Source: Rhopalosiphum padi (Eukaryota > Arthropoda > Insecta > Hemiptera > Aphididae). From it: a stretch of DNA of 64,000 bases. The notes beneath the pieces are model-generated. The model was not told where the DNA came from. It saw only the letters and a list, made by a program, of their open reading frames with translations, and ran no database searches. A program made the translations under genes and the position numbers. The stretch is from positions 26,015,858 through 26,079,857 of the forward strand of contig NC_083598.1 in the NCBI RefSeq assembly GCF_020882245.1. The letters are read 5' to 3'. Below are positions 1 through 12,800 of this stretch, one piece after another. Position 1 is the stretch's first letter. Every line of letters starts with the position of its first letter.

Positions 1-1470
1 TTTATTATAATATTGTATTGCTTTGATGACGAATACTTTTCGTATAACGGTCATACAGAACGTCTAAACTTGACCAAGACTGAATAAGTTGTCTGGGCAA
101 TGTTTTTCCATGCCTTTCGTGATCTCGCAAATAATGGAGAAAATTATATATATTTCAATTCCCAACGTTTTAGGTATTTAAAATCAATCATAATGGCTTG
201 CATAAATATCGTGGAGGATGATTTGTTATCATCTACAGCACGGAGGTGGTGCGGCAGTCGAACAATAACAAACGTGAATGGTATTTAAGCCATACAATGT
301 CCTATACAAGCGGACAAATTTAGTTGCACTAGTGGATAAGCACCCATAATGCAAATGAGACGGATGTTGATAATCAGCGGACAGGACACCTGGGAAGTGG
401 TGAGTACATGACGGTTTGCAGTATGTTAATTTTCAACACAATTGCACTCGCTCTTTATTACATAAACAACAAAAGGTATAATGTTCGAACACAAGACTTG
501 AATAATAATTTCATCGAATATCAATAATAATAATAATATATCCGAGCACATACGTAAATGGTAACGTGAAATTATCGAGATATATCTAATATATTATATA
601 TTATATATATATATATGTATATTGTTAAAAGATTTTAAGCGTATTATACATAACATAATAAACTTACTATAAATTTTAAACAAACAAAAAAAATTCGGCA
701 TGTTATGTATTATATTATTATAAGATATTATACAATCTGAATATGTGTTTGTGTATTTTTGCGTATTATTATTATTATTTTCACATTTCAGAAATTATAA
801 CACTTTGCTTATTATTATTATTTTTTTGATTTTACAATTTATTTTTCCTTAATTGTTAATAATATAATATACATTCTATCACAATAATTACAAAGAATTC
901 AAATCTCACAGTTTTTTGACGTTTACTAAATAAAATCAAAATCAATAAAATGTATACAGCTTAAACGAAATTTTAATTTATACAAGTATAATAGCTCATA
1001 AAAAAAATAATTTAAATACTTTAAAAACATAACTGTACATTTTTTTCATGAACTACTGTTTTATTGTAAAATAATTGAAGTTCTGCAGTATTTATGATAT
1101 TTATAATTAAAATATCTATTTGATTTATTTTATTCACATTTATTTAATATGTCTTCTTAAAAACTAAAAATGTATTTGAAACAACTCGTGTGTTAATAGG
1201 TACTTTGACGAAGAAAAACTCAACTTTTTTCATTGACCATAATATTATACACTAGCTAAAAATTTTCTAATACAATAATAACCAGGTAATAACTATTATA
1301 ATTTGTTAAATCTTGTTGTTCGTTTTATTTATCTTTCCAAAATCAATTTAAACACGAAATAACTAAAAATAGTATATTATGTTATCGAAATAGGTACCAT
1401 TTTTATTTATATGTTCATTAATATTAATTTATAAATATTAGGTGAACATTGTTAATAAAGAATTATATTA
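1..1470. other. 3' flank of 5-HT7, no secure gene
   Basis: A/T-rich flank. Positions 1-470 are somewhat more G+C-rich. On the plus strand a short open stretch beginning with ATG at 349 runs 17 codons to a consensus-like donor gtgagt at 400. This could be a first coding exon of an unrelated gene, but nothing in it is recognisable. A 62-codon frame at 100-288 is likewise unrecognised. From 470 to 1470 only A/T-rich sequence with short (at)n runs is seen. Confidence 0.3.
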
Positions 1471-1478
1471 TTTGCTAC

Positions 1479-2438
1479 CAGTGCTCGATTTGGGAGAGGA
1501 GGTTGCAGAGGGGCGGAGTACTCCAACTAACTTTTCAGAAATTTTAGCATATTCCTATAGGCGGAGATTAGGCCATTAGGGGGTGCTTGAGCGGGCTTAG
1601 CCCACCCCAAAAAATCGAAATCCCCCCCCAAATTATTGAAAATTTTTCAAAGTATTAAATAGATACCTAATTTGTAACAATATTTCTAAATATACCCCCT
1701 CCCTAAAATGCAATCAAATTTCCGCATATTCCTATTATTATTTTTAAGGGAAATGCATGAGACGCTTCACCATTCAGTATAATGAGCGGAACACCATCAT
1801 GATTTGTCTTATAAATTATTAAAATTATAATACCTATGTAATATATTGTCAGTTACCACTGTTATCATTATTCAATAATATTTATTATCAGTTATCATAA
1901 ATCTAAAGATTATTATTTTTAAATTTAATTTTCATTATCATTATTGTTATTAATACAATGTACCTACTGGTCCACTCATCAATAGATTTATACCAAGTAG
2001 CTAGATAAAAACTTGGATAATAAGTGGTAAAAGAGATGTGGAAGAAAATTGTTATCCAAAAAGGATACAATTAGAAGATATAAAACAACATAGGCAATAC
2101 TAATAATAATACATTTATGGAAATATTTAAACAAATAATTAAAAATAAATGTTTTATATTTATTTATTTTTATTATCCTTTTGAGTTTATTATTATTTAT
2201 AACTATATTATATAATATAATAAGTACAGTAATTACCTATGTCTTATATTAACTTGTATTTTTTTTTATTTTTTTTAATTGATTATTTATAAATATTTTT
2301 ATATGATTTAAAAAGGGGTATAAGATAGTGGCGGGTATAGCCTCCACGGCTCAATAACGTTTAACAAGTAATGGATACGCTTTTTTTTAAAAAATTAAAC
2401 AAAATCTCCTTACTTTAATTTTGCCAATTCGAGCACTG
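1479..2438. mobile_element. Non-autonomous hAT-like element with 8-bp TSD
   Basis: The left end reads cagtgctcgatttggg and the right end is its inverse, ccaattcgagcactg. The element is flanked by a perfect 8-bp direct duplication tttgctac at 1471-1478 and 2439-2446. An 8-bp target duplication and CAGTG termini are typical of the hAT superfamily. At 960 bp with no transposase frame it is a MITE-like passenger needing a transposase from elsewhere. It contains a second, smaller insertion (1557-1725). Confidence 0.85.
1557..1725. mobile_element. Nested short element inside the hAT-like MITE
   Basis: About 169 bp bounded by the direct repeat atattcct (1549-1556 and 1726-1733), which extends to 12 bp if gc and at on either side are counted. 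The ends are weakly inverted: ataggcggagatt on the left, aaatttccgc on the right. The interior is C-run rich (poly-C near 1622), unlike the neighbourhood. The 8-bp duplication suggests another hAT-type insertion. Boundaries are inferred from the direct repeat. Confidence 0.55.
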
Positions 2439-2446
2439 TTTGCTAC

Positions 2447-3209
2447 ATCGTACATTTTAAATAGTCGTAAAAATAAATTTCAAAACAGATAGTAAAAATG
2501 TACAGTTAAATAAGCAAAATATTTTCAGTAGGTATCTCTATCATAAAATATAGTTTAAGATCAATAAGTAACTTAACTTATTTCGATATTGAAAATGGCA
2601 TTCGTGACTGTTAGGTTTATATATTTTTTTAATGTGTATCCATGAGCAATCTGATGCGTCTAATTACTTATTGTTGTCTGTGAAGTGCATATTCTGGATA
2701 TTATATTATTAAGCTTACGTACAATTATTGGAAACATATTGTCGTAATACATTTGCATATTTTCTTATGAATGTAAACAGTATGAGTTGCTGAATATTAT
2801 TTTCCAAATTCGTTGTTCAATATAGAATAGAAGATAAAAATAATATAGAATCAAAAAATTAAAATTGATTGAGAGTATACAATTTTATTACAGTAGTTCA
2901 GTGAAAATAAATTAGGATCTACGCATACGTATATAAGCGTAATGCGTACGGATAAATATATTATATCAAAGTGATCACAACGAAAGACACAAACTACAAA
3001 AAATCAATTAGATAATATTACATACATTTTCACATAAATTACATGTTGTTTAAAATCTTTGATCACGCCGTTGTCATCAAAACAATATCATCGAAACATC
3101 GAAAAATGTTTCTGATGTAATACAATTTAAGATAATTATACGGTCAAAACGTTTATGACAAACTCCGGCACGATTTTATAATTATTTATATCAAACCGCG
3201 AATTAAGTG
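2447..3209. other. A/T-rich flank, nothing recognised
   Basis: Between the hAT-like element and the probable 5-HT7 polyadenylation site. No frame of note, no RNA gene and no repeat structure was recognised. Confidence 0.5.
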
Positions 3210-3215
3210 TTTATT
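3210..3215 (-). terminator. Candidate polyadenylation signal AATAAA
   Basis: AATAAA on the minus strand, about 450 nt after the 5-HT7 stop codon. Position relative to the gene supports it; in such A/T-rich DNA the hexamer is common by chance. Confidence 0.35.
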
Positions 3216-3661
3216 GCGCGATCATAAAAAAACAAAAACAGATAATGTATAGATAATTATTTATATATATATATATATTATGTTTATGTTATATAATGAA
3301 TTATATATTATATGTTTTACCGTTTTTGCAGTTTTTGACGTTCAGGGAATATCGTTTAACGTATATTGTTATTATTTTTTACTCGGAGTCCGTCCCACGC
3401 GGACAGAATCGGAAAAAAACATTAAACGAACTAATGAAATCGGCAAACACAATAATATTATCATCTCGCAGCCCGAGTACACACAGTTATTATTGTATAA
3501 TATTTTGTAATATTATTATAGACTATCATCACCGTCGCCGGACTGTGCGACTACCGATTTTGCTTCGGGCGTGTCGCCGCCGAGCCGAACGGATAATATA
3601 TGTTATCGTTTAATATATTGTTGTGTCGCTGTCTCGCGGGGTCGTGATAATCCGGTCACTA
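3210..3661 (-). other. 5-HT7: Probable 3' UTR of 5-HT7
   Basis: Sequence immediately after the stop codon on the minus strand. The first perfect AATAAA I find downstream is TTTATT on the plus strand at 3210-3215, which would give a UTR of about 450 to 480 nt. Variant signals nearer the stop or more distal AATAAA copies could be used instead. Small plus-strand frames here show no recognisable protein. Confidence 0.45.
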
Positions 3662-3928
3662 CTAGAGGAACGACTCGGAAGCCAACGTCTGTTGATTGGA
3701 ATCGGTGCCGGTCCGCGTGTCGTCCGGTTTGGTCGGCGACGGGTGGTGCGGCACGATGTTTGGCTCTCCGGGTATCACGCAATAGTGTGTGGAGTGCTGC
3801 GGCTCCGGGTCGCCGTACTGCGAATGGTAAAATTCCTCGCGCATCATGTGGTTCAGCGAGCCACACTTGAAGTACAGTATTTGCTGGAACGGCCTTCGGA
3901 AGTCTCGATTCAGCGTGGCGTAGATCAC
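3662..3928 (-). CDS. 5-HT7: 5-HT7 terminal exon: NPxxY end, helix 8, C-tail
   Basis: The exon starts after acceptor AG (3930-3929) with GTG ATC TAC, completing NPVIY, and ends at TAG (3664-3662): 88 codons plus stop. ATLNRDFRRPFQQILYFKC is helix 8 with a Cys that is a plausible palmitoylation site. It is followed by GSLNHMMREEF and a Pro/Thr/His-rich tail. The last residues, ASESFL, fit a class I PDZ-ligand pattern (S-x-hydrophobic), and I recall insect 5-HT7 proteins ending similarly. Longer open frames on either strand across this exon are shadows due to its higher G+C. Confidence 0.93.
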   Translation of the reverse strand: MIYATLNRDFRRPFQQILYFKCGSLNHMMREEFYHSQYGDPEPQHSTHYCVIPGEPNIVPHHPSPTKPDDTRTGTDSNQQTLASESFL

Positions 3929-4718
3929 CTGAATCAATTACCAGACGGGTATAAGGTAAACATGAACGCATTGAACACGGGTGATTAGACATTAATAAAA
4001 GCCGCAACGGGACTTCGGAGTGGTTAAACCTGCCGGCGGGATTGCGATTGCTAATGGTAGTGGTGATGGTGGCGGCGGGGGAAGGGGTAGGGGGAGTGGT
4101 TGTGAGTTGTGGCGTTTAAACGATGATAATATAATGATGTATGCGTGTGTGTGTAAACGACGGGATGACATTCAATTATACCAGTTAGTGAAGTAGGCAC
4201 GTCGCACGTTTAGTACAACAAACTTAGTTTTTGAACAAAGAAGGCTAAAACAATATGTGAAAGTTTATGTACTTACATGGAAAATATTATACACCCACTA
4301 GTTATTGTTCTTTTACGTATTTGTGTGGTTTCACGTTGTATTAACTATTCACATTTTTAAAATCGTGTTAAATTCTCTACCTATTGTTCGTGTCAATGAT
4401 CGATTCGTAATATAGTATCATAATAAGATAAAAAATTATGGACTATGAAGTATAAATGATATTGTTGGTTACGAATCAATGTCACAGCTAAAAGTTTTTA
4501 CTTTTAATTTACGAGATAATTTGTACTTTATGCACATTGCACATGCATATTTTATCAACAAATATATAGTTTAAAAACGTAAAATCGAAAAACAACCGAA
4601 TCGAAACTCTAAAAATCACAAAATTTCACTAGGTTTACAAAAACTTTTTTTTAAATTTTATTGATTACATTTTGAAACGAATTAAAATTTTTCTAAACGA
4701 TACACCAAAAATTCTTGG

Positions 4719-4749
<31 letters not shown>

Positions 4750-6795
4750 CGTGTAAACGCAAGTCGCGACAATGTATGAATTCGACAGCCAAAATCCATT
4801 GCACTGTTTCACGTGTATATAGAGAATATTAATAAACCTTCGCAGATCATACTACTCGTAATAAGTAATAACAGTAATCGATTAGGTTACCTACTATATT
4901 TGTGCACAGTGCGATTTCAATTACGATCGCATATCTACGTTTCTGTTCGGGTTTTCTACGCGTATAATAAAACACAGACGCGTAAAGTAATAGTTTAGGT
5001 ATGTGAGTAATATCGACTGTCATGTGCAAACTACTGAAGTGTGTACAGTGAGAACGGGTTATTATACCTATACGCCGTGGATACACCGTGTTCTAAACCT
5101 CCGAATCGGAAAAACCGTAAGCTATAATATATGAAGTATTATTCGTATCGTAATATTCCTCGCCGCCAATACTTGATGTTATTGCTCGTGGTTGCATGTC
5201 GGAAACGCGGTAAATACCGGGAATCGCTAAGACCGCGGCGATGACGTCGGCGGAACGGAACGCCAAACAGAAACAGCTATGTAAGTATAGATAGACGTTA
5301 TATAGGCGTAAATCGTGTAGTAACTTCGAAAATTTTCGAAACGAGGCTTTACCGTAATTATATGGGATACGGTTGAAACGCTGACAGTTGAAATATCGAC
5401 AGGTCAAAACAATGACGGCCGAAACGTCGAAAAGTATGAAATATCGATTGAAAATTCGTTAAATAAAAAACATAATAGGACATAAGAATAAAAAGTTCCT
5501 TGATTACAGCGAAACGCGATAAAATATAAAATTACGTTTTTATAACTGTAATTAAAAAAAAAAAACAAAAAAAACAACGAACTAATAAAAAACGTATAGA
5601 AATTTATTTAATATTATATTTAAATAACCTAATAACACGTAAATATCATCAGATCATGATTTCATGTTATAGCACGCCATTCCACGTAAAAGATCTTTTT
5701 GTGTAGGTAAATTCCTAAGCGGTCTTGTATTTTTCCTAAGGTTGTGTTCACCGCGAAGAATCGGTTCGAACGCTGTTTGGTACTTTTCTATATTACTCGT
5801 TTCCGTAACTCTCCGATATTAACTATTAAGTGATGACATACACAAATCTCACATGCCAAATTCAAAAACGCTCGACGCACATCCAATAGTTAGCGCTAAA
5901 ACATCGTCAACTCCAATGCATTTTAGTCTTGTCATCAGCAAGCGTTTGAATATACGTAAGTTATATTATTATATATTCGAGGTAAACAGAAATAAAAACA
6001 AAAAACCGACGGCGGCGGCAGCGGCGGTGAAATAGCGCACAATTCGTAACGCCCAAATAATATTGTTTATAGCACTCACGGGGTTCAGTAACGAGTTGGC
6101 GTAGCCCAGCCACAGGAACAGGCTGCTCAGCGAGCTGGGTATGCTGGACGGGTCGCTGAGGAACGGCCTGACCAGCGCCAGCACGAAGAACGGCAACCAG
6201 CACACGGTGAACGCGCTCATGATGATGCCCAGCGTGGTGGACGCTTTCCGCTCCTTGGCCAGCTGGAACCTGAGCTTCTTGCCGCCGGACTCTGGTTTCT
6301 TGGTGGCCGCGGCCGCCGGGCGTCCTGCGTTGTGGCCGTTGCTGGGCACTACCATCAGCACTGGGCACTGATACTCGCCCACCGACCGGCGTACCATCGA
6401 ACAGCACCGGCACCCGTCGCCACCGCGTGCACCGCTCCCTATCGTTCCACTGCACTGAATTTGCAACGACAAACACAAAACGCAATCATATTATTATATA
6501 ATATAAATCAATTCAAGTTTGGTAACATCGTCAAATATTGTTGTTGTTGTTATTATATATCGGATTAGGATGAAGTGTGATTAAAAAAACGGGAATTGTA
6601 GCTCATATATTTTAATATTTTGGAAACTAAATTTTCAATTTGGGATTAAAAGCTTATCATCTTTTTTATAAGAATTTTAGATTTACTTTTGTTTTAAATA
6701 TAAAATAAATACATTTACATTTACATAAAAAATAAAAAAATATAATAAAAATATTATACCCAATATAGTTTTGTTCCTTAAACAAAAATAAATTA

Positions 6796-6833
<38 letters not shown>

Positions 6834-9800
6834 GATTAGTAATAGTATTGAAATTGTCGTGTATAATATACTGAATATTTGTAACTATAAAGCTGGTGAT
6901 TGCATACGATCGAAAATAATACGGCTTTTCGAAATATACGATCGAATCTTGCAGACCGGTGACAATAATATTTTAAAATAAATACGATTCATAATATTAT
7001 TATCGTTATTGGTTTTTACTTTGTGGTCCGTTCGTAGCTTCGAGCACGGTAGCAATGAAAGTTTAAGATCAACCTTTGATTTCATAGAATCGAATGTAAA
7101 ACATACTCGCTTCGAACCTCTAATCACTGTAGTCGTCCAAAACTGTTTTCGTGATAGGCTCCTTGTTTGTAAAATATTATGTTTCATATTCGTATATAAT
7201 TATTTATGGTATATTAAATGTGTATAATGTATATTAATCACTATATTATAATTGTTTATCATGTGATTTCAATACGGTTTTATAGGTTCGCTTTGAACGT
7301 GTTCGTTAAACGGACCTTTTTCCTACTGCTTTGCAATGGCCCTTCTACAAATATAATAGTATCCTTTTTTGTGTAAAAAAATTTTAAAATATTGATTAAG
7401 GTTAATCGAGGGCTTCATAATGTTGATATTGATTTCATAATATCTGACTAATAATAAAAAAGTTTCTAAACATAGTAAAAATATTAGTGAAGGTTCTTAA
7501 ACTGTCGCTTTGTTATTTTAAATTGTATTTAGATTATAAAAACATTCATTTTGTTCGTGATTACGAGGGAAGAAGGTCATTTGTTTCCACTCTTATAAAC
7601 CTGTTGACTGTAAAAACTTCACGACAGATTGTTAGATACATGTATTACGTATATTTATACAATATTATGTTATCTATTTATTGGGTACCATATAACAGTG
7701 ACAAGTTTGGTGCCGATCGATAATATTGCAATAGGTATTTTAGATGGACGAGAGAAACATTTTATTCTTTGTAGTTTGTATATTTGTACAAATTTCTTTT
7801 ATTAACGTTACAGTTTGGGCAAAGTTTGACTTCAACAATATGCAGGGTTAAACCACGTCTAAATAAAACACAAATGTTACTCGCTAAGTTTTAGTACAGT
7901 TTTCCTGAGTTTTAGTCGTATATGTGAGTTTTATTCACATGCGTCTGTATTTTTGTTTTCCCAAGTAACTTTAGAAAATTTAGAATATCGAAACACTTAA
8001 AGTACCGAATACCAAAAATTTATCACTCCTAGGGGTTTTAAATGAGTCCTATTCTTTTATTTAAAAACACGCCTGCACAGAAAAACGTGTTTTTATAAAA
8101 CGTTGTACTTTTTACTTCAATAAGTCAGAAACAACTATGACAATAAATAAATAAAAGTAATCAAATGAATGGATGGAATTTATTACAGGGCAATGGTTAT
8201 TTCTACATACTCGGCAGAATATGTATATCACATAATCTTAAAAGAAAAAAAAATGGCGCTAGAACGTAATCATTTATGGACGTTTTATATTATAGCTTGG
8301 ATTGTAAATAATACTTGAACACTTTCAATGGAAAATATATTTAAATATAGCAATATTTGTACGTTTTCATATATTGTATCGAATAAATCATGTTTTATGA
8401 ATACTCAAACAAACTAAAATGTTAAGAATGAATTGCGTATAAGTTAAAAGTTTACAAGATTAGTCGAAAAATTTTATAGTCATTTCAAGAATAATTTTAC
8501 TAGAATTTATGTATATTATAAATATTTACGTATATTTTTCAAATTTATTTAACGACCATAAATTAGATGATTCATTTTAGACTATCGCAGATGGGGTGAT
8601 AGTAGTTTAGTTTACTCGTATTATTACAAAGATTTAAGTATCGATCGTTTTTAATACACATTGCGTAAAAGCAATTATTAAAGAAACATAATAGTTATAC
8701 AATTAGTTTTTACTAACACCTACTTATTATATGTAGGTATTTATCAATGTACAATACAGACGTTTTCGATTAATTTAACAGGTTGTCGAGCAAAAGGACA
8801 TTAGGTAACCTCTAAAGTTGGATACTAGTCAAAGGATTTTTTTTTGTTATCGTTTAATATCGCATTGCCTAATTTGTCATTACGCCCAAACTACGTTCCG
8901 ATTGTTGTTGACAACAAGTTTTGGCAAACTATGTGCTGAAAAGGTAGAGTGGAAACAATTTTTTTTTGGCGTGGTTTAACCAATGAAAATAAATTAATGA
9001 AGTGAAAAATAAATCATAAAATATAAAAATTGAAATATCTATAAAAATAGAACTGCCTATTTGTTAAAACCTATTTTTCAGTAGGTATGATTTTTGTTAT
9101 GTTAATAGTAATAACTGATCCGTCAATGAAATATGAATACAACATTAATCGTACCTTAAAAATTCTAATAATATAAATCGTAAGAAATCTACCTACTATT
9201 ATACATATAGAATTGAAAATAATCGTGAGCGTGAAATACTTTTGATAAAGTATATACACCTGAGAGATTTTTAGTTGTGTGAATTTAGAGTACCTACATG
9301 CATAGAACATAGGTGTTGAGTACATTTGTTATTTCAACGCAGTGTCGAGCGTATTCGATGGATAGTTGTCGAAGATGGTGATAAATGATAATAGTTTAGA
9401 TACAAAATAAAAATATAGATGAATATACTGATATTCGTATATGTGTTTGACATTTATATAGCTACTTTTTCTTTAATTTTATTCCGATTGGTAACCGTTT
9501 TTAATAAAAAAAAAAATAATAATAATAATAATTGTTTATATTGTTGTTATAATACCTATGTAAGTTATACATAGTCATAAAAAAAGTTAAAATGACAATG
9601 AAAATATTCGCAAATATATGACCATAACTAGAAATTTACGTAAATTCAAAGCTAAGTTGGCTAATAGTATTAAAAATTGTTTGCCGGATTTACGTCTTGA
9701 TGTTAATATCACCGAAACAATATTACGTTTTTATATAAAATTTTTTTTAACATACCTAACCTATCTCATTTTAATGAAAATATAGTTCATACATTTTTTT

Positions 9801-12800
9801 TCACAATGTTTCATAAATGGAGACTTAAAAATAATAAAGTACACGTATTTCATAGAATAACTTTAAAATTCTAAAGTAGTCTAGTGCTATATATTAAACA
9901 TATAATATAACAAAGAATATCAATATCATTAATATAATTTCATACTTGAGCTCATTTCAATTATATGCATAATAAATTTCAATACATTTTTAAGTAAATA
10001 TAAAAAGTTTTTTTTAAAAATATGAATAAATAGTAATATTCATTTACAGTAAATATATTTATTTTTTTCCAAAATAGTTATATTATTTATTAATTATGAT
10101 TATTTCTATGATAAAATATGCCAAAGTGAAATGATACCATAGACTCTAATGTCCAACCATACCTGTACATGGGAAATTATTTTAACATTAGATTTTATTT
10201 TAAATATATTTCTGTCAAACCAATATTTTCATAATTATCTATAGTTTAAAAGTTATAACTGAACAAGTGAAACAAAAATAACCGTGATAAACTAAAAATT
10301 ATACTTTTATTAAAATGTTGATACATATTTGCACTACTGATTTAATACGATAATAGCATATACACGCGTGGTCTGACTACAGTTTAAGTTTAATTATACA
10401 TGATATTATCCTTATTAGCTCAAAAAACAATCTATTTTAGTAAAAGATCAAATAAGTATAAAAAATAATTGCCAGAAAACAATATTTCTAATATTATATA
10501 TTGTATTAAAGTAAAACTAGTTAAACATTATTGTTAAAAAAAACATATTATTATTGGTTTAAAATATTTATAGATTTGATTAAATTATATACTATTGTAG
10601 CATACGATAGGGTCAATTACATTTTTATGAAAATGTCAACTTATAAATCTTACTTATACCACATATTATATATTATATTATATGTACCGTGAATAATGAC
10701 AAACAACTAGGATGTGTTTCAAAATTAGTAAAATATGAACTTTGTAATAAGTTTTTTTTCTTAGTTTTGAGACTAAATTTATTAATAAATATAAAAATGA
10801 TGTGCTGAGAGTAAGTAACATTCTTCACCATTTGAAATCAACATAACTGTGTATTTTACTAATACCATGCTAAAGTTTAAAGTTGAAAACTACATTGTAT
10901 TCATTGCCTTTCGAATAATTACCTCTGGCTATGAAATATATTATTATTGTAGAGTTAGCTAACTCATTTTCGATTACATAGAATTCGTATTAATATTTAA
11001 GTACCAGGCGCAGGTATTCCATTTGTAAATTGTATGTTTATTTTTATTAATTTAAATTATTAATTATAAAAAAACAGTTGTATAATATATTTTGGTAAAA
11101 TGATAGAAAATGTATAACTATGTTATGAATTTCAATTAGCATGATATTTCTCAAACTATTTTATTTTATAAAACTAAAATATATGATTAATTTACAATAA
11201 TAATGTAGCCAGGATATTTTACTACATCGGTTACTACTTTAATAGATCTGATAATGGTTAAAAAATAAAACTTAAATTCGATTGATGTGGATATATTTAG
11301 AATCATATTTTAATGTATGGTTTTAAATTCTGTGAAGGTTTACGATTTTCGATTGTGATATTCAATTACATTTCCATATACAAGTTCTTAAATATTTATT
11401 TAGTCTTTATTGATCTCACTGTTTTATTATTTAACGCAAGATTTCAATATTCAATATCCTCTACCTTTGAAGACATAGTGTTTGATAAATGATAATATGC
11501 ATTCTCTACTGGGTTTCAAGCCATACAAATATGTAGGTAATATAGGTTTAAAAGAATATTTTATCAGAAACTTCAAACACGGAATTTAAAATAATGTTAA
11601 ATTATTGATACTTGATACACATTATGAATTAAGTGGTCTTTAATAATATATAATATAATATGTTTAGTCCTTAAACTTACTGTACAATAATAATTATCGA
11701 TAAAAGTGTACTTCAGAAACTACTTTAATAGTACAATGTATTTATATACATATATAGCCATATAAGCATGTATATTATATTATGTTTTTATTATTATTTG
11801 TGGATGCTCCAACAATAATATAATTCTTAGCATAATTTAATACTAAAAACAAGATATAAATAAACCAAAGGTCAATATATACAATTTTTAATCTAAACAA
11901 TTTATGTATTGTTTAGGTGTTTCTTTCATTGAGTGCTATTGATATTCCATTAGGTAAAAGTGCTCATATTTTAAATGTTAAAAATTGAAAAGTGACGTTG
12001 ATTGTATTGTTTTTGTTGTAATCTACCTATACAGGGCATAATTTTAAGCACGAGTTTAGATAGTTAAGTCATTTTGGTTTCAATAAAGTATTAGAACCAA
12101 AATGGCATGTCTTATCTTTTTGTTCATTTTTATCAAATTAGGTACATCGACTATAATTATTTTTATAAATACTATGTTTGTATGTTTTTTTATTTGAGAC
12201 ATTTTTTAAAATATATTTTAATGTGATATAAATGAATCAAGAACATTATTTTAAAGAAAAATGTTGTTGATGGTTTGAGTTGTTCATTCAATTTATTTTT
12301 TAATTGGATTTAAGTTTTTTTGGTGCTTTTATTTTAGTTAAATTATTTGAATTTACTAAGTCTTCAACGGCTGCAGCTGGTATCGATAAAATTGAGTAAA
12401 ATTAGAATAATAAAGTGATGATGAGGAACATGCAGATTTAGAGGCTAGTTAAGTATTCAGTAGATACACGTGGTTCATAATTCTTACATAAGTTTCATTC
12501 TGTAATTTTTAATTATTGTCTTTACCTACTAGTACGTGGATGTGGATTACTAATGATTGCTCAATGATGATCAATTTATGGTATAAAGAATACTTGATGT
12601 TCACGTTATTAAATGAAGAGGATATGTGACTAGTTTGTTTATACCTCTATGAAGCAAGTAACTGTTTTTCAGTAATGAAGATTTGATATTTAGATTATGC
12701 AGGGAAACCATAATCGATTCCACGAGTCTCGAAAAATTGTGGAGATTTATAAATAACTGTTTTTAGAAGCTTATTGTTCGTGAGAATTTACTAAGCTAAA

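Noticed and set aside
3603..4007. 134-codon minus-strand frame and overlapping plus-strand frames at 3571-3988
   Set aside because: Shadows of the terminal 5-HT7 exon, whose frame continues NPxxY and ends in ESFL.
4036..4098. G-rich stretch in the last intron considered as a G-quadruplex
   Set aside because: Only three closely spaced runs of three or more G at 4077-4094; a fourth run is too distant for the usual definition.
5961..6485. 174-codon minus-strand frame over the TM6-TM7 exon
   Set aside because: It is in a different reading frame from the one with CWLPFF and NPxxY; composition shadow with Arg/Gln-rich content.
6885..7227. Overlapping frames on both strands in the giant intron
   Set aside because: Neither has a recognisable motif or good splice signals; likely chance in a slightly G+C-richer patch.
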